Shown in pieces: positions 51,129-62,570 of a stretch of DNA of 64,000 nt (positions within the stretch are counted from its first letter, which is position 1; every line of letters starts with the position of its first letter). The DNA is from Acidobacteriota bacterium (lineage in GTDB: Bacteria; Acidobacteriota; Terriglobia; Terriglobales; SCQP01), in the NCBI GenBank assembly GCA_021818955.1, contig JAKASR010000006.1:78886-142885 (forward strand). Reading direction: 5' to 3'. Under the pieces are notes generated by a model that saw nothing but the letters and a program-made list of their open reading frames with translations, made no database searches and had not been told where the DNA came from. The position numbers and the translations under genes are program-made.

Positions 51129-52130
51129 ATGAACGCCCCGCCGCCATCGTCGTCTCAACTTGCCGCGGACTGGCTGGCGCTGATCCGTCCCGACCTGGAG
51201 CGGGTGGAGGCGCAGTTCCAACGCGAGGCGGTTTCGCGCGTCGAGGCCATCACCGAAATCAGCCGCTATTTGCAGCAGGGCGGCGGCAAGCGCCTGCGCC
51301 CGGCGCTGCTGCTGCTGGCCGCCGGCGCCTGCGGCGGGGCGGGCTCGCCCCAGGCCATCCGCCTGGCCGCCATCGTCGAGATGATTCATTCCGCCACCTT
51401 GATTCATGACGACATCCTCGACGGCGCTCAAACCCGCCGCGGTCGTCCCGCCACCCACCTGAAATGGGGCTCGCCGGCTTCGGTGCTGGCCGGCGACTGG
51501 CTCTACATGCAGGCCTTTCATTCCGCGCTGCGCGAGCGCAGCTTCGAAATTCTCGATATTTTAATTTCCCTTACCCAGCAGATGGTCGAAGGCGAGTTGA
51601 AACAGCGCCAGATGCTGGGCACCGTGGTGACGCCCGAGGCTCATCGCGAGCTGATCGAGCGCAAAACCGCCTGCCTGTTCGCCGCCGCCGCCCGCCTCGG
51701 CGCGCTCGCCGCCGGCGCCGACCCCGCCCGGCAAGAGCGCCTCGCCGGCTTCGGACGCCATCTCGGCATGGCCTTCCAGATGATGGATGACATCCTCGAC
51801 TTCACCGCCTCCGAGGCCGTCTTGGGCAAACCCGTGGGCAGCGATTTGCGCGAAGGCAAAATGACCTTGCCCGCGCTTTACGCCTACGCCCGGGCGGATG
51901 AGCGCGATCGCGCCGCCTTCCTTGCCGTCATGCGCGATAGCGCCTATGCCGGCGCCAGCTTCGATGCCATTCTGGCATCCGTTCGCCGCCACGGCGGCCT
52001 GGATCGGGCCCGGGCGGAATCCCGCCGCGAAGCCGAGTTGGCCGCCGCCTGCCTGCCCGACCTGCCCCCTTCGCCCTACCGCTCCGCCCTCGAACTCCTC
52101 CCCGTGCTTGCCGTCGAACGCGAGCATTAA
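51129..52130 (+). CDS. polyprenyl diphosphate synthase
   Basis: A 333-aa all-helical trans-prenyltransferase. It has GGKRLRPAL (52-60), the first Asp-rich motif DDILD (94-98) and the second Asp-rich motif DDILDF in QMMDDILDFTAS (about 218-229), each binding Mg-diphosphate, plus KPVGSDLREGKMTLPAL. It elongates isoprenyl diphosphates to a long all-trans chain, probably the quinone side chain (octaprenyl/nonaprenyl class). The residues before motif 1 that set chain length are Ser/Ala/Thr-type (MIHSATLIH), consistent with a long product. The exact length is not determinable. Confidence 0.93.
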   Translation: MNAPPPSSSQLAADWLALIRPDLERVEAQFQREAVSRVEAITEISRYLQQGGGKRLRPALLLLAAGACGGAGSPQAIRLAAIVEMIHSATLIHDDILDGAQTRRGRPATHLKWGSPASVLAGDWLYMQAFHSALRERSFEILDILISLTQQMVEGELKQRQMLGTVVTPEAHRELIERKTACLFAAAARLGALAAGADPARQERLAGFGRHLGMAFQMMDDILDFTASEAVLGKPVGSDLREGKMTLPALYAYARADERDRAAFLAVMRDSAYAGASFDAILASVRRHGGLDRARAESRREAELAAACLPDLPPSPYRSALELLPVLAVEREH

Positions 52131-52175
52131 CCCCTTAGCATTAGCGGCCGGGCCGCGCCGTTTCGCCTAGCCAAT

Positions 52176-52269
52176 AAGCGTTAACGGCCGAGAGTATTCG
52201 CCCTGCGTCCGGTTTCGGCCGGATCATTGCGAAAGCGTCAGCGCCGCAAAGTAAAAGCGGCCGTGCCGC
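52176..52269 (+). repeat. composite repeat, A fused to E (copy 14)
   Basis: AAGCGTTAACGGCCGAG joins directly to AGTATTCGCC of E; B, C and D are deleted. It ends GCGGCCGTGCCGC, 6 bases before the ATG of the CYTH gene. Confidence 0.9.
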
Positions 52270-52275
52270 TTTGAA

Positions 52276-52857
52276 ATGTTAAGTTATCTCGAGTCGCCAA
52301 TGCGTTCTTCGTCCAGGCTGGAAGTCGAAATCAAGCTCCCGGTTGCCGATCCGGCGGCGTTGCGGCGCCAACTCCGGGCTTTGGGTTTCCGCCTCGCCGC
52401 GCCCCGCGCCCGCGAACGCAATTGGATCTTTGACGATCCCTCCGGCCGGCTGCGCCGCTCCGGACGCCTGCTCCGCCTGCGCCGCCAGGGCCGCGCTTGG
52501 CGCCTCACCGCCAAAGGCCCCGCCCTGCCCGGACGCCATAAGCGCCGGCCGGAAATCGAATTGCCGCTCCGGGACGGCGAAGCCTTTCGTCGCCTGCTCT
52601 TGCTGCTTGGCTTTGTCGAAAGTTGGTTTTACGAAAAATACCGCGCCCGCTATCGCCCGCCGCGCTCCCCCGGATCGGGCGAAGCCGCGCTTGATCAGAC
52701 GCCGATCGGCTGGTTTTTGGAACTCGAAGGCCCGCCGGCCTGGATTGACCGCACCGCCCATGCCCTGGGCTATCGCCGCGCCGATTACATTCTCGCCAGC
52801 TACGCCGATCTGTTTCGTCGCTGGCATCCCCGCGGCCCTATGAAATTTGAATCGTAG
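52276..52857 (+). CDS. CYTH domain protein (class IV adenylate cyclase / ThTPase-like)
   Basis: 193 aa from ATG 52276 (ATG 52300 also possible). The CYTH tunnel-fold signature is near the N-terminus, LEVEIKLPV (ExExK variant), followed by alternating charged strands (RLRRSGRLLRLRRQGRAWRLTAKGP, EIELPL, YEKYRARYR) and FLELEGPPAWIDRTAHALGY. CYTH enzymes act on triphosphorylated substrates with divalent metals. The substrate (ATP, thiamine triphosphate, polyphosphate) cannot be told. The start lies immediately downstream of repeat copy 14. Confidence 0.87.
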   Translation: MLSYLESPMRSSSRLEVEIKLPVADPAALRRQLRALGFRLAAPRARERNWIFDDPSGRLRRSGRLLRLRRQGRAWRLTAKGPALPGRHKRRPEIELPLRDGEAFRRLLLLLGFVESWFYEKYRARYRPPRSPGSGEAALDQTPIGWFLELEGPPAWIDRTAHALGYRRADYILASYADLFRRWHPRGPMKFES

Positions 52858-52953
52858 TATCTATTCCCGCACGGTCGCTGAATGGGTAATGCTCGAGCCG
52901 GTCAGACAGCCGCCGTTTGTTGGTTGAATGATGTCGTCCTATGATGGTGTGGC

Positions 52954-53524
52954 ATGAAATCGAGTATCTATGCTGCCGGTTTGGCAATGATCCTTGCTTT
53001 GAGTGTCTCATCGTCGGCTTGGGCCCGGCACTCCGCTTGGGGTAATGCCTTCGCCGGCATCGCCTCGGGATTGGAAAAGGTGGATAGCGTCAGTTATTCC
53101 GAATGCTCCGTGCAATCTGGTCCGCTTATTCCTTGTACGATTCCCGGTAATACGGGCTTCGCTTTTGGTTTCGGGGGAGGGTTGGATTTCCGCTTGTTGC
53201 CGCATGTGCAGGGCGAGTTCTCGCTCACCGGCCTACGGGCATTTTCCACCACCCGCGGCATGCTTTCTATGGATGGCCGCTATATCTGGCATCCGCGGCG
53301 CGCTGCGGCCTTTTGCCGAAGCCGGTTACTCGCGTCTGGCCATGGGCATCGGCCCTCATGCGAATTTGGCCAACTTCGGCTTGGGCGCCGATGTTTGGAG
53401 CGCCGCCCACTTGGGCTGGCGCGCCGGTTTTCATGTCTGGCTCCAGCCCGGCTTCAATCAAAATGGGCTCCCCGTCCCGGCAATGCAAATCTATGCCTTC
53501 GAAGTGGATCTCTTGCTGCGCTGA
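52954..53524 (+). pseudogene. frameshifted small outer-membrane beta-barrel protein
   Basis: Frame 1 from ATG 52954 encodes a signal peptide (MKSSIYAAGLAMILALSVSS) and barrel-like strands to GRYIWHP at about 53293. The sensible continuation, GALRPFAEAGYSRLAMGIG...VWLQPGFNQNGL...YAFEVDLLLR, is in the +1 frame and ends at the TGA 53522-53524. The switch lies within about 53288-53305 (GCATCCGCGGCGCGCTGCGG). Without repair, frame 1 runs on as Arg-rich nonsense to 53544. It is either a recent pseudogene, a sequencing error or programmed. The joined product is about 189 aa and resembles small OmpA/OprB-type barrels of Acidobacteriota. Confidence 0.65.
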
Positions 53525-53562
53525 ATTCCAGAAGCGAAATTTAGATCTGAGGCTGGTTTCCG

Positions 53563-56379
<2,817 letters not shown>

Positions 56380-56588
56380 GGGTGAGAGGGCTTGTCGGCT
56401 CTGTTCGCCGCCCGCCGGCGGGCCAGCTCCCCCTTCCGCGCTGGCGGCATGGGTGCGGGCGCAAATCGTGGCCGGCCCTGGCGTTCTAGTCGCGGCGGAG
56501 GCCGCATGGGCTGAGACTGGCGACGACGGCGATTCGATCAATTTTAACATGCCGCCTGCGGCGGTTTCCCCAAAGCCCGCGCCCTGCG

Positions 56589-56663
56589 TTTTCACCCCGC
56601 GTCCGGTTTCGGCCGGACCTTTGCGAAAGCGTCAGCGCCTAAACGTAAAAGCGGCCCTGCCGC
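56589..56663 (+). repeat. composite repeat, module E (copy 15)
   Basis: TTTTCACCCCGCGTCC, the GGTTTCGGCCGGACC hairpin, GCGTCAGCGCC, AACGTAAAA, GCGGCCCTGCCGC, followed by a second small hairpin AGCGGCCGAGCCGCT. Between divergent secA and the MgtE_N/CBS gene. Confidence 0.88.
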
Positions 56664-56765
56664 CAAGCGGCCGAGCCGCTGCTTGCGTCTTCCTGTATGC
56701 TGTCTCCGGGCTCCGCTTGAGGCTGGTTGTAAGCTGTTTCTAGCGGGCGCTTGGCGGTTTGCCGA

Positions 56766-57998
56766 ATGTATCACCTTACCGAATTACTGGGCTTGCCCAT
56801 CTACGGCCCCACCGGCGTGCGCCAGGCGCGCTTGCGCGATGTCGTCGTCGAGCCGGCCACCGATCCCCGCCTGGTGCAGATGATCCTGTTCCGCCAGAAC
56901 CGGCGCTGGTGGCAGTTGCCCGCGCGCTTTGTCAACCTCAATTTGCATGGCCTGCGCCTGCTGCCCGACGCCCCCCCGCCTCAGCCCTTCGATCCCGGCC
57001 CCGGGCACCTGATGCTGACCCGCGATGTGCTCGATCAGCAGATTCTCGATGTCAACGGCCGCAAAGTCGTTCGCGTCAACGATGTCGGCTTCGAGTTGCA
57101 CCGTAGCGGAGACCTGTTGACGCTGCGCGCCGCCGAAGTGGATGTCGGCGTCTCCGGCGCCCTCCGCCGTCTCTTCCAGGGCGCCCTGCCGCGCCGCTGG
57201 CTGGCCCGGGCTTCGCATTGGCCTTCCTCGCGCCGCATTCCCTGGAATGTTTTCAATTTGATCGAAACCGATCCGGCGCGCCGCGTGAAGCTGCAAATCA
57301 CCTATCAGGACCTCGCCAATCTCCACCCCGCCGATGTCGCCGATATCGTCGAAGATCTGGCCCCGGCCGAGCGCGAAGCCGTGCTCGAAAGCCTCACCGA
57401 CGAGGTCGCCGCCGACGTGCTGGGCGAAATGGAGCCCCGCATGCAGCGCTCCCTGGTCGAATCGCTCGATAGCGAAAAAGCCGCCGATATTGTCGAGGAA
57501 ATGGACCCCGACCAGGCCGCCGACCTGCTCGCCGATCTGCCCCAGGAAACCACCCGCGAAATCCTGCGCGATATGCAGGCGGAAGAGCGCGCCGAGGTCA
57601 GCGATTTGCTGGAGTTTCGGGAAGATACGGCCGGCGGCCGCATGACCACCGACGTGGTGGCGCTGCCCGCCGATGCCACCGTCGGCGATGTCGCCGCCGC
57701 CCTGCGCCGCTTCGAAGGCCCGGTCGAGCCGCTGAATACCATTTTTCTGGTGGATGACCAGCACCGCCTGCTCTCCGCCGTGCCCCTCGCCCGCCTGCTG
57801 CTCGCCCCCGCCGAGTCCCGCCTGGCCGCCCTCGGCGTCGAGCCGGTCGTGGTCGAAGCCGATGAAAAGGATTCGGCCATCATCCAGCGCTTCGATAAAT
57901 ACAATCTGCTCGCCTTGCCCGTGGTCGACCGCGAACGCCGCCTGCTGGGCATGGTCACCGCCGACGACGTCATCACCCTGCTCCGCAGCCGCGGCTGA
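56766..57998 (+). CDS. PRC-barrel/MgtE_N/CBS cytosolic protein without channel domain
   Basis: 410 aa from ATG 56766 (MYHLTELLGLPIYG). The N-terminal 130 residues look like a duplicated PRC-barrel (VRQARLRDVVVEP, LMLTRDVLDQQILDVNGRKVVRVNDVGF). A MgtE_N superhelix follows at about 175-285 (HPADVADIVEDLAPAEREAVLESL, SEKAADIVEEMDPDQAADLLADLP), then two CBS motifs to the end (MTTDVVALPADATVGDVAAAL, LPVVDRERRLLGMVTADDVI). These are the Mg-sensing modules of MgtE transporters, but the five-helix channel is absent. Similar proteins accompany separate metal transporters (for example Nramp) elsewhere; none is adjacent here. It is likely a metal- or nucleotide-sensing regulator. Confidence 0.88.
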   Translation: MYHLTELLGLPIYGPTGVRQARLRDVVVEPATDPRLVQMILFRQNRRWWQLPARFVNLNLHGLRLLPDAPPPQPFDPGPGHLMLTRDVLDQQILDVNGRKVVRVNDVGFELHRSGDLLTLRAAEVDVGVSGALRRLFQGALPRRWLARASHWPSSRRIPWNVFNLIETDPARRVKLQITYQDLANLHPADVADIVEDLAPAEREAVLESLTDEVAADVLGEMEPRMQRSLVESLDSEKAADIVEEMDPDQAADLLADLPQETTREILRDMQAEERAEVSDLLEFREDTAGGRMTTDVVALPADATVGDVAAALRRFEGPVEPLNTIFLVDDQHRLLSAVPLARLLLAPAESRLAALGVEPVVVEADEKDSAIIQRFDKYNLLALPVVDRERRLLGMVTADDVITLLRSRG

Positions 57999-58040
57999 AT
58001 GCGGCTTGAGCTTTTAGCTTTTGGCTCTTAGCCTGAGTGC

Positions 58041-59069
58041 ATGAACACTCGTCATCAGTCTCACCCCGATCCCGGCTCCGATGCCGATCCCAATCCGCTG
58101 CAATTGATCGAACTGCAGTTTCGCGCGGCGGAAAGCCGGGTGCTGACCGCCGCGGTGCAATTGGATGTTTTTACCCATATCGCCCGCGGCGCCTCGACCG
58201 CCGCCACCGTGGCTGCCGCCGCCGCCGCCGACCCGCGCGCCATGCGCATGCTGCTCGATGCCGCCGCCGTCTTGGGCCTGCTGCGCAAGCAGGGCGAAGC
58301 CTATGCGCTGACGCCGCTGAGCGCGCGCTATCTGGCCGAAAATTCCCCCGATTACCTGGGCGAGGGCCTCAAGCTCGATCGCCATTGGCCGGGCTGGACG
58401 CATCTCGCCGACGCCGTGCGCGCCGGCCGGCCGCCGCGCGCAGGGCGCCCTCAGGGCGAGCGTTTCGCCGCCCCGGCGCTGCGCGGCATGTATGCCCAGA
58501 ACCGTCCCGCCGCCGAACGCTTAGGCCAGGCCCTGAGCCCGGCCTTGCCTCCCTCCGCCCGCGTGCTCGATGTCGCCTGCGGCTCCGCCGTCTGGAGCCT
58601 GGCCCTGGCTCGCGCCCAGCCCGCGCTGCGCGTCACCGCGCTCGATTTTCCGCCCGTGCTCGAGCTGGCGCGCGAGTTTATCGCGCGTGAAAACGCCGCC
58701 GCGCAATACGAATTTCTGCCCGGCGACATGCATGCCGTGGCGCTCGAGCCGGCAGCTTACGATCTCATTCTTTTGGCCAACGTGGCGCACAGCGCCGGCG
58801 AAGCCAAACTGCGGCAATTATTGCATCGCCTCGCCGCCGCGCTGCGTCCCGGTGGGCGTCTGGCGATTGTGGATATGATTCCCGACCCGGAGCGCACCGG
58901 GCCGCTTCTGCCCGTAATCTTTGCGCTCAACCTGCTGTTGCACACCGAGCAGGGCGATGCCTATACGCTCGGCCAATACCGCGCCTGGCTTGAAGCCGCC
59001 GGCTTTGAGCCGCCTGCAACCATCGAAATCGGCTGGGCCTCGCCCGCCCTCCTCGCCCGCCGCCGCTGA
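58041..59069 (+). CDS. SAM-dependent O-methyltransferase (family 2-like)
   Basis: A 342-aa protein. The N-terminal winged-helix dimerisation domain (LIELQFRAAESRVLTAAVQLDVFTHI...MLLDAAAVLGLLRKQGEAYALTPLSARYL) is typical of O-methyltransferase family 2 and related bacterial enzymes. The Rossmann SAM-binding motif is VLDVACGSAVWSLALA (about 175-190), followed by ALDFPPVL, GDMHAV and LRPGGRLAIVDM. The substrate is unknown; homologues methylate small aromatic or polyketide metabolites. No biosynthetic cluster surrounds it, so a quinone or housekeeping substrate is possible. It is independent of the uppS operon, with copy 16 in between. Confidence 0.83.
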   Translation: MNTRHQSHPDPGSDADPNPLQLIELQFRAAESRVLTAAVQLDVFTHIARGASTAATVAAAAAADPRAMRMLLDAAAVLGLLRKQGEAYALTPLSARYLAENSPDYLGEGLKLDRHWPGWTHLADAVRAGRPPRAGRPQGERFAAPALRGMYAQNRPAAERLGQALSPALPPSARVLDVACGSAVWSLALARAQPALRVTALDFPPVLELAREFIARENAAAQYEFLPGDMHAVALEPAAYDLILLANVAHSAGEAKLRQLLHRLAAALRPGGRLAIVDMIPDPERTGPLLPVIFALNLLLHTEQGDAYTLGQYRAWLEAAGFEPPATIEIGWASPALLARRR

Positions 59070-59090
59070 TTGGCTTGCAGTCTTTCCGCC

Positions 59091-59170
59091 ATGAGTTTTC
59101 GCCATGCATCCGGTTTCGGCCGGACGTTTGCGAAAACATTAGCGCCGCAAAGTAATAGCGGCCGTGCCGC
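59091..59170 (+). repeat. composite repeat, module E (copy 16)
   Basis: ATGAGTTTTCGCCATGCATCC, the GGTTTCGGCCGGAC hairpin, AACATTAGCGCC, AAGTAATA, GCGGCCGTGCCGC. It ends 32 bases before the uppS start. Confidence 0.92.
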
Positions 59171-59202
59171 TTGCCGCGCTCCGTGCTACCTTAAATTTCC
59201 GC

Positions 59203-60048
59203 ATGCCTCGCGCTCCCAAGACGAAAGCCACGCCTGCTGGCTCGCCGGGCGCCGCTCGGCCCCAGGCCATTAAAACGGATGCTCCCGCCGGCGCCGAATT
59301 CGAGGCTCTTCGCGCCCGGCTCGACCCCGAGCGCATGCCCCGCCATCTGGCTATCATCATGGACGGCAACGGCCGCTGGGCGCGCCGCCGCCATCTGCCC
59401 CGCGTCGCCGGCCATCGCGCCGGCATCGCAGCCGTGCGCTCCACGGTTGAAACCTGCGCCCGGCTGGGCCTGCCGGTGCTGACGCTGTACGCCTTTTCCG
59501 CCGAAAACTGGAAGCGCCCGCGGCTGGAAGTCGGCTTTCTGATGCGGCTGCTGCGCGAGTACCTGCGCCGCGAATTGCCCCTGCTGCGCCGCCACCAGAT
59601 CCGCTTGGAGGCCATCGGTCGGCTGCGGGAGTTGCCGCCGCGGGTGCGCGACGACCTGGAAAACACCTGCCGCCTGACCGCCGGCCATGCCGGCATGCGG
59701 TTGGTCTTGGCGCTCAACTACGGCGGCCGCGCCGAATTGGTGGATGCCTGCGCGGCGCTGCTGCGCCGCGCCCGCCCTCGCGCCCGGAAAGACTTCGAGC
59801 TGAGCGAGGCCGCCATTCAGGCCCATCTCTACACCGCCCATTTGCCCGATCCCGACCTGATCCTGCGCACCAGCGGCGAGCTGCGCTTGAGTAATTTCCT
59901 GCTCTGGCAATCGGCCTACGCCGAGTTCTGGGTGACGCCGGTGCTGTGGCCCGATTTTCGCCCCCGCGATCTGTTCGAAGCCTTGCTGGAATATCAGCGC
60001 CGCGAGCGCCGCTACGGCGGCGTGCCGCCGGAAAGCGACCTGGAATGA
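59203..60048 (+). CDS. uppS: isoprenyl transferase (undecaprenyl diphosphate synthase)
   Basis: 281 aa from ATG 59203 (MPRAPKTKAT); the frame upstream is translated repeat and is rejected. Cis-prenyltransferase signatures are IIMDGNGRWA (Asp54, P-loop), GHRAGIAAVR, LTLYAFSAENWKRP, LNYGGRAEL and the C-terminal DPDLILRTSGELRLSNFLLWQSAYAEFWVTPVLWPDF. It makes undecaprenyl diphosphate, the carrier for peptidoglycan and O-antigen. It overlaps cdsA by 4 bp (60045-60048). Confidence 0.95.
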   Translation: MPRAPKTKATPAGSPGAARPQAIKTDAPAGAEFEALRARLDPERMPRHLAIIMDGNGRWARRRHLPRVAGHRAGIAAVRSTVETCARLGLPVLTLYAFSAENWKRPRLEVGFLMRLLREYLRRELPLLRRHQIRLEAIGRLRELPPRVRDDLENTCRLTAGHAGMRLVLALNYGGRAELVDACAALLRRARPRARKDFELSEAAIQAHLYTAHLPDPDLILRTSGELRLSNFLLWQSAYAEFWVTPVLWPDFRPRDLFEALLEYQRRERRYGGVPPESDLE

Positions 60049-60953
60049 AACGCGTTCTCACCGCCCTGATTCTGGCGCCGCTCGTGCTGCTGGGGACGCT
60101 GCGCGCCCCCTGGCCTATTTTTGCCGTGGCGCTGCTGCTGCTTAACTTCCTCGCCCAGCGTGAGCTGCTCGCCCTGGCCGACCCGCTCGATTTGCGCCCG
60201 CATCGCCGCTTGGCGCTGCTGGCGGGCTTATGGCTGGTGCTCGAGCTCAGCGGCCTGGCCGGCATCTTCGCCATCGCCTTGCACCGCGCCGTTCCCGCCA
60301 GCTTGCCGGTGCTGGGCTTTTTTCTCCCCTTTTTCGATCCCTTCACCACCCTCGTCGCCTGCTTGGTCGCGGTGTTGCTGGCGGCGCTGCTGCGCGGCGG
60401 CCGCTTGCCCCAAGTCCTTGCCGACAGCGGCTGGACCCTGCTGGCGATTTTCTACCCCGCCCTGTTGCTTGGCTTGCTGGCAAAAATTCGCGTTACCGCC
60501 GGCGCTTGGTGGGTGCTGTTTCTGCTGCTGGTCGTCTGGTTGGGCGACGTCGCCGCCCTCTATATAGGCCGGCTCTGCGGACGCCATCGCCTGGCCCCGC
60601 GCCTCAGCCCGGCCAAAAGTTGGGAAGGCATGGCGGCTTCGCTGGCCGCCGCGCTGGCCGCCGCCGGCCTGCTGGCGCATTTTGCCCCGGCGATTACCCA
60701 ATTCCTGCTGCGCCTCGATCTCAGCCCCTTTGCCTTCTCGCGCCCGTTTCCGCTGGCGCCGCTGCTGCTGCTCGGGCTCGCCCTCAATCTCGCCGCCCAG
60801 GCGGGCGATTTGGTCGAATCCGCCTTCAAGCGCGCCGCCGGCGTCAAAGATTCCGGCGCGCTGCTGCCCGGCCACGGCGGCCTGCTCGACCGCCTCGACG
60901 CTATGCTGCTCGCCATTCCGGTGCTGTGGTACTATCTCAGCCTGCGGAGTTGA
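60045..60953 (+). CDS. cdsA: phosphatidate cytidylyltransferase
   Basis: 302 aa from ATG 60045 (MKRVLTALILAPLVLLGTLRAP), coupled to uppS. About eight membrane helices. The C-terminal CdsA signature covers LSPAKSWEGMAAS and AGDLVESAFKRAAGVKDSGALLPGHGGLLDRLDAML, with the metal-binding Asp residues. It makes CDP-diacylglycerol from phosphatidate and CTP at the inner membrane. The stop is followed after 37 bases by repeat copy 17, which separates it from dxr. Confidence 0.94.
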   Translation: MKRVLTALILAPLVLLGTLRAPWPIFAVALLLLNFLAQRELLALADPLDLRPHRRLALLAGLWLVLELSGLAGIFAIALHRAVPASLPVLGFFLPFFDPFTTLVACLVAVLLAALLRGGRLPQVLADSGWTLLAIFYPALLLGLLAKIRVTAGAWWVLFLLLVVWLGDVAALYIGRLCGRHRLAPRLSPAKSWEGMAASLAAALAAAGLLAHFAPAITQFLLRLDLSPFAFSRPFPLAPLLLLGLALNLAAQAGDLVESAFKRAAGVKDSGALLPGHGGLLDRLDAMLLAIPVLWYYLSLRS

Positions 60954-60990
60954 TTTTCGCTTGTTTAATTACCGCTTGGCCTTGCTCTGA

Positions 60991-61179
60991 AAGCGTTAAC
61001 GGCCGAGTCGGGCAGCAGTTTTCGTCCGAAATCGAAGGCCGAAGCGCGGGGTTCCTGTTAGGTCCCGCGCTTATTAATGACGAAAAACTTTCGGCATCCA
61101 TGAGTATTCGCAATACGTCCGGTTTCGGCCGGACCTTTGCGAAGGCGTCAGCGCCTAAAAGTAAAAGCGGCCGTGCCGC
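60991..61179 (+). repeat. composite repeat, modules A-C-E (copy 17)
   Basis: AAGCGTTAACGGCCGAG, GTCGGGCAGCAGTTTTCGTC, GAAGGCCGAAGCGCGGGGTTCC, GGTCCCGCGCTTA, a linker (AACTTTCGGCATCC) and complete E. It has the same layout as copies 2 and 9, and nearly the same linker as copy 2. It lies inside the uppS-cdsA/dxr-rseP-ispG string. Confidence 0.93.
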
Positions 61180-61352
61180 CGCCCTTTCCCGTATCCCCAT
61201 GCGCCGTCTGCTTAAAATTAAGAGAGCCGAAAATAAATGGTAAGTTTGAGGACAAGCGGCGTGAAGCCGTGGGTTTTGCGCCTGGCAGGCTCGAAGCTAT
61301 GGGAAGCTAATCGCCTCGTATTTCTACTTACGTGCCTACGCCCACCATTCCC

Positions 61353-62570
61353 ATGACCACCGCTCCTGCGGCCCTCGACGATTTTCCGGCTGCGCTGCCG
61401 TTTCCGCGCCGGCTGGCAATCCTCGGTTCCACCGGATCGATTGGCGCCAGCACCCTGCGCGTGGTTGACAGCCTGCCGGAACGCTTCGAGGTCGTGGCGC
61501 TGGCCGCCGGCGGCAATCTGGATAAATTGGAAGCCCAGGCGCGCCGCTACCGCCCGCGGCTGCTCTCGGTGCGCGCGCCGGAAGACGCGCGCGAGCTTGC
61601 TCGCCGCTTGGCCGGCCTGGAGCCGCGGCCGGAAATTTTGCACGGCCCTGCCGGGCTGTGCGCGGCGGCCGCTTCCTCGGGCGCGCGCATGGTGGTGGCG
61701 GCCGTGGTGGGCATTGCCGCGCTCCAAGCCGCCTACGACGCCCTGCGGGCCGGCTGCTGGCTGGCGCTGGCCAATAAGGAAATTCTGGTCGCCGGCGGCG
61801 AGTTGGTGATGGCGGCGGCGCAACGCTCCGGCGCGCCCGTGCTGCCGGTCGATAGCGAGCATAGCGCCCTGCATCAATGCCTGCGCGGCGGCCGCCGCGG
61901 CGAGCTGCGCCGCCTCATCCTTACCGCCTCCGGCGGCCCTTTCCGCCAGTTGCCGCTCGAGCACTTTGACCGCCTTACCCCGGAGCAGGCGCTGCGCCAC
62001 CCCACCTGGACCATGGGCGAGCGCGTCACCCTCGATTCCGCCACTTTGATGAATAAAGGTTTCGAGATTCTGGAAGCCTGCCACCTGTTTGGCGTGAGCG
62101 AGCGCCAGGTGGATGTGCTCATCCACCCGCAATCGCTGGTGCATTCGCTGGTGGAATTTCGCGATGGCTCGCTGCTGGCGCAATTGGGCTGCGCCGATAT
62201 GGCCTTGCCGGTGCAATACGCCTTGACCTGGCCCGAGCGGCTCGAAGTCGGGCGCGAGCTGCGGCTGCAGGAATGGAGCCGGCTCGACTTCCATTCGCCC
62301 GACCCCCGGCGCTTTCCCTGCCTGGAGCTGGCCCGCGCCGCCGGCCGCGCCGGCGGCGCGGCCGGCGCCGCCCTCAATGCCGCCGATGAGGTGGCGCTTG
62401 CCGCCTTTCGCCGCGGTGCCCTCCCCTTTCCCGCCATTGCCCGGGTGATTGAGGCGGTACTCGGCCGTTTCCACGCCCCGACGCCGCGCTCGATTGGGGA
62501 TATCCTGGAAATAGATTCCCAAGTCCGCCGGTTGGCCGAAGACCGGGTCGCGGCCGAGATAAAAGCATGA
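61353..62570 (+). CDS. dxr: 1-deoxy-D-xylulose-5-phosphate reductoisomerase
   Basis: 405 aa from ATG 61353 (GTG 61332 is an alternative). Signatures are the NADPH-binding LAILGSTGSIGASTLRVVD, ALANKEILVAGGE, the metal/substrate motif VDSEHSALHQCL, and LTASGGPFR followed by HPTWTMGERVTLDSATLMNKGFEILEA. It is the second step of the MEP isoprenoid pathway. Downstream rseP overlaps by 4 bp, and ispG, another MEP gene, appears to follow rseP, so isoprenoid precursor supply is grouped with uppS. Confidence 0.96.
   Translation: MTTAPAALDDFPAALPFPRRLAILGSTGSIGASTLRVVDSLPERFEVVALAAGGNLDKLEAQARRYRPRLLSVRAPEDARELARRLAGLEPRPEILHGPAGLCAAAASSGARMVVAAVVGIAALQAAYDALRAGCWLALANKEILVAGGELVMAAAQRSGAPVLPVDSEHSALHQCLRGGRRGELRRLILTASGGPFRQLPLEHFDRLTPEQALRHPTWTMGERVTLDSATLMNKGFEILEACHLFGVSERQVDVLIHPQSLVHSLVEFRDGSLLAQLGCADMALPVQYALTWPERLEVGRELRLQEWSRLDFHSPDPRRFPCLELARAAGRAGGAAGAALNAADEVALAAFRRGALPFPAIARVIEAVLGRFHAPTPRSIGDILEIDSQVRRLAEDRVAAEIKA

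Noticed and set aside
56380-56595. Upstream extension of secA to 56595
   Set aside because: SecA proteins begin close to the conserved [10 protein letters not shown]-type start; the extension is low-complexity and enters repeat copy 15.
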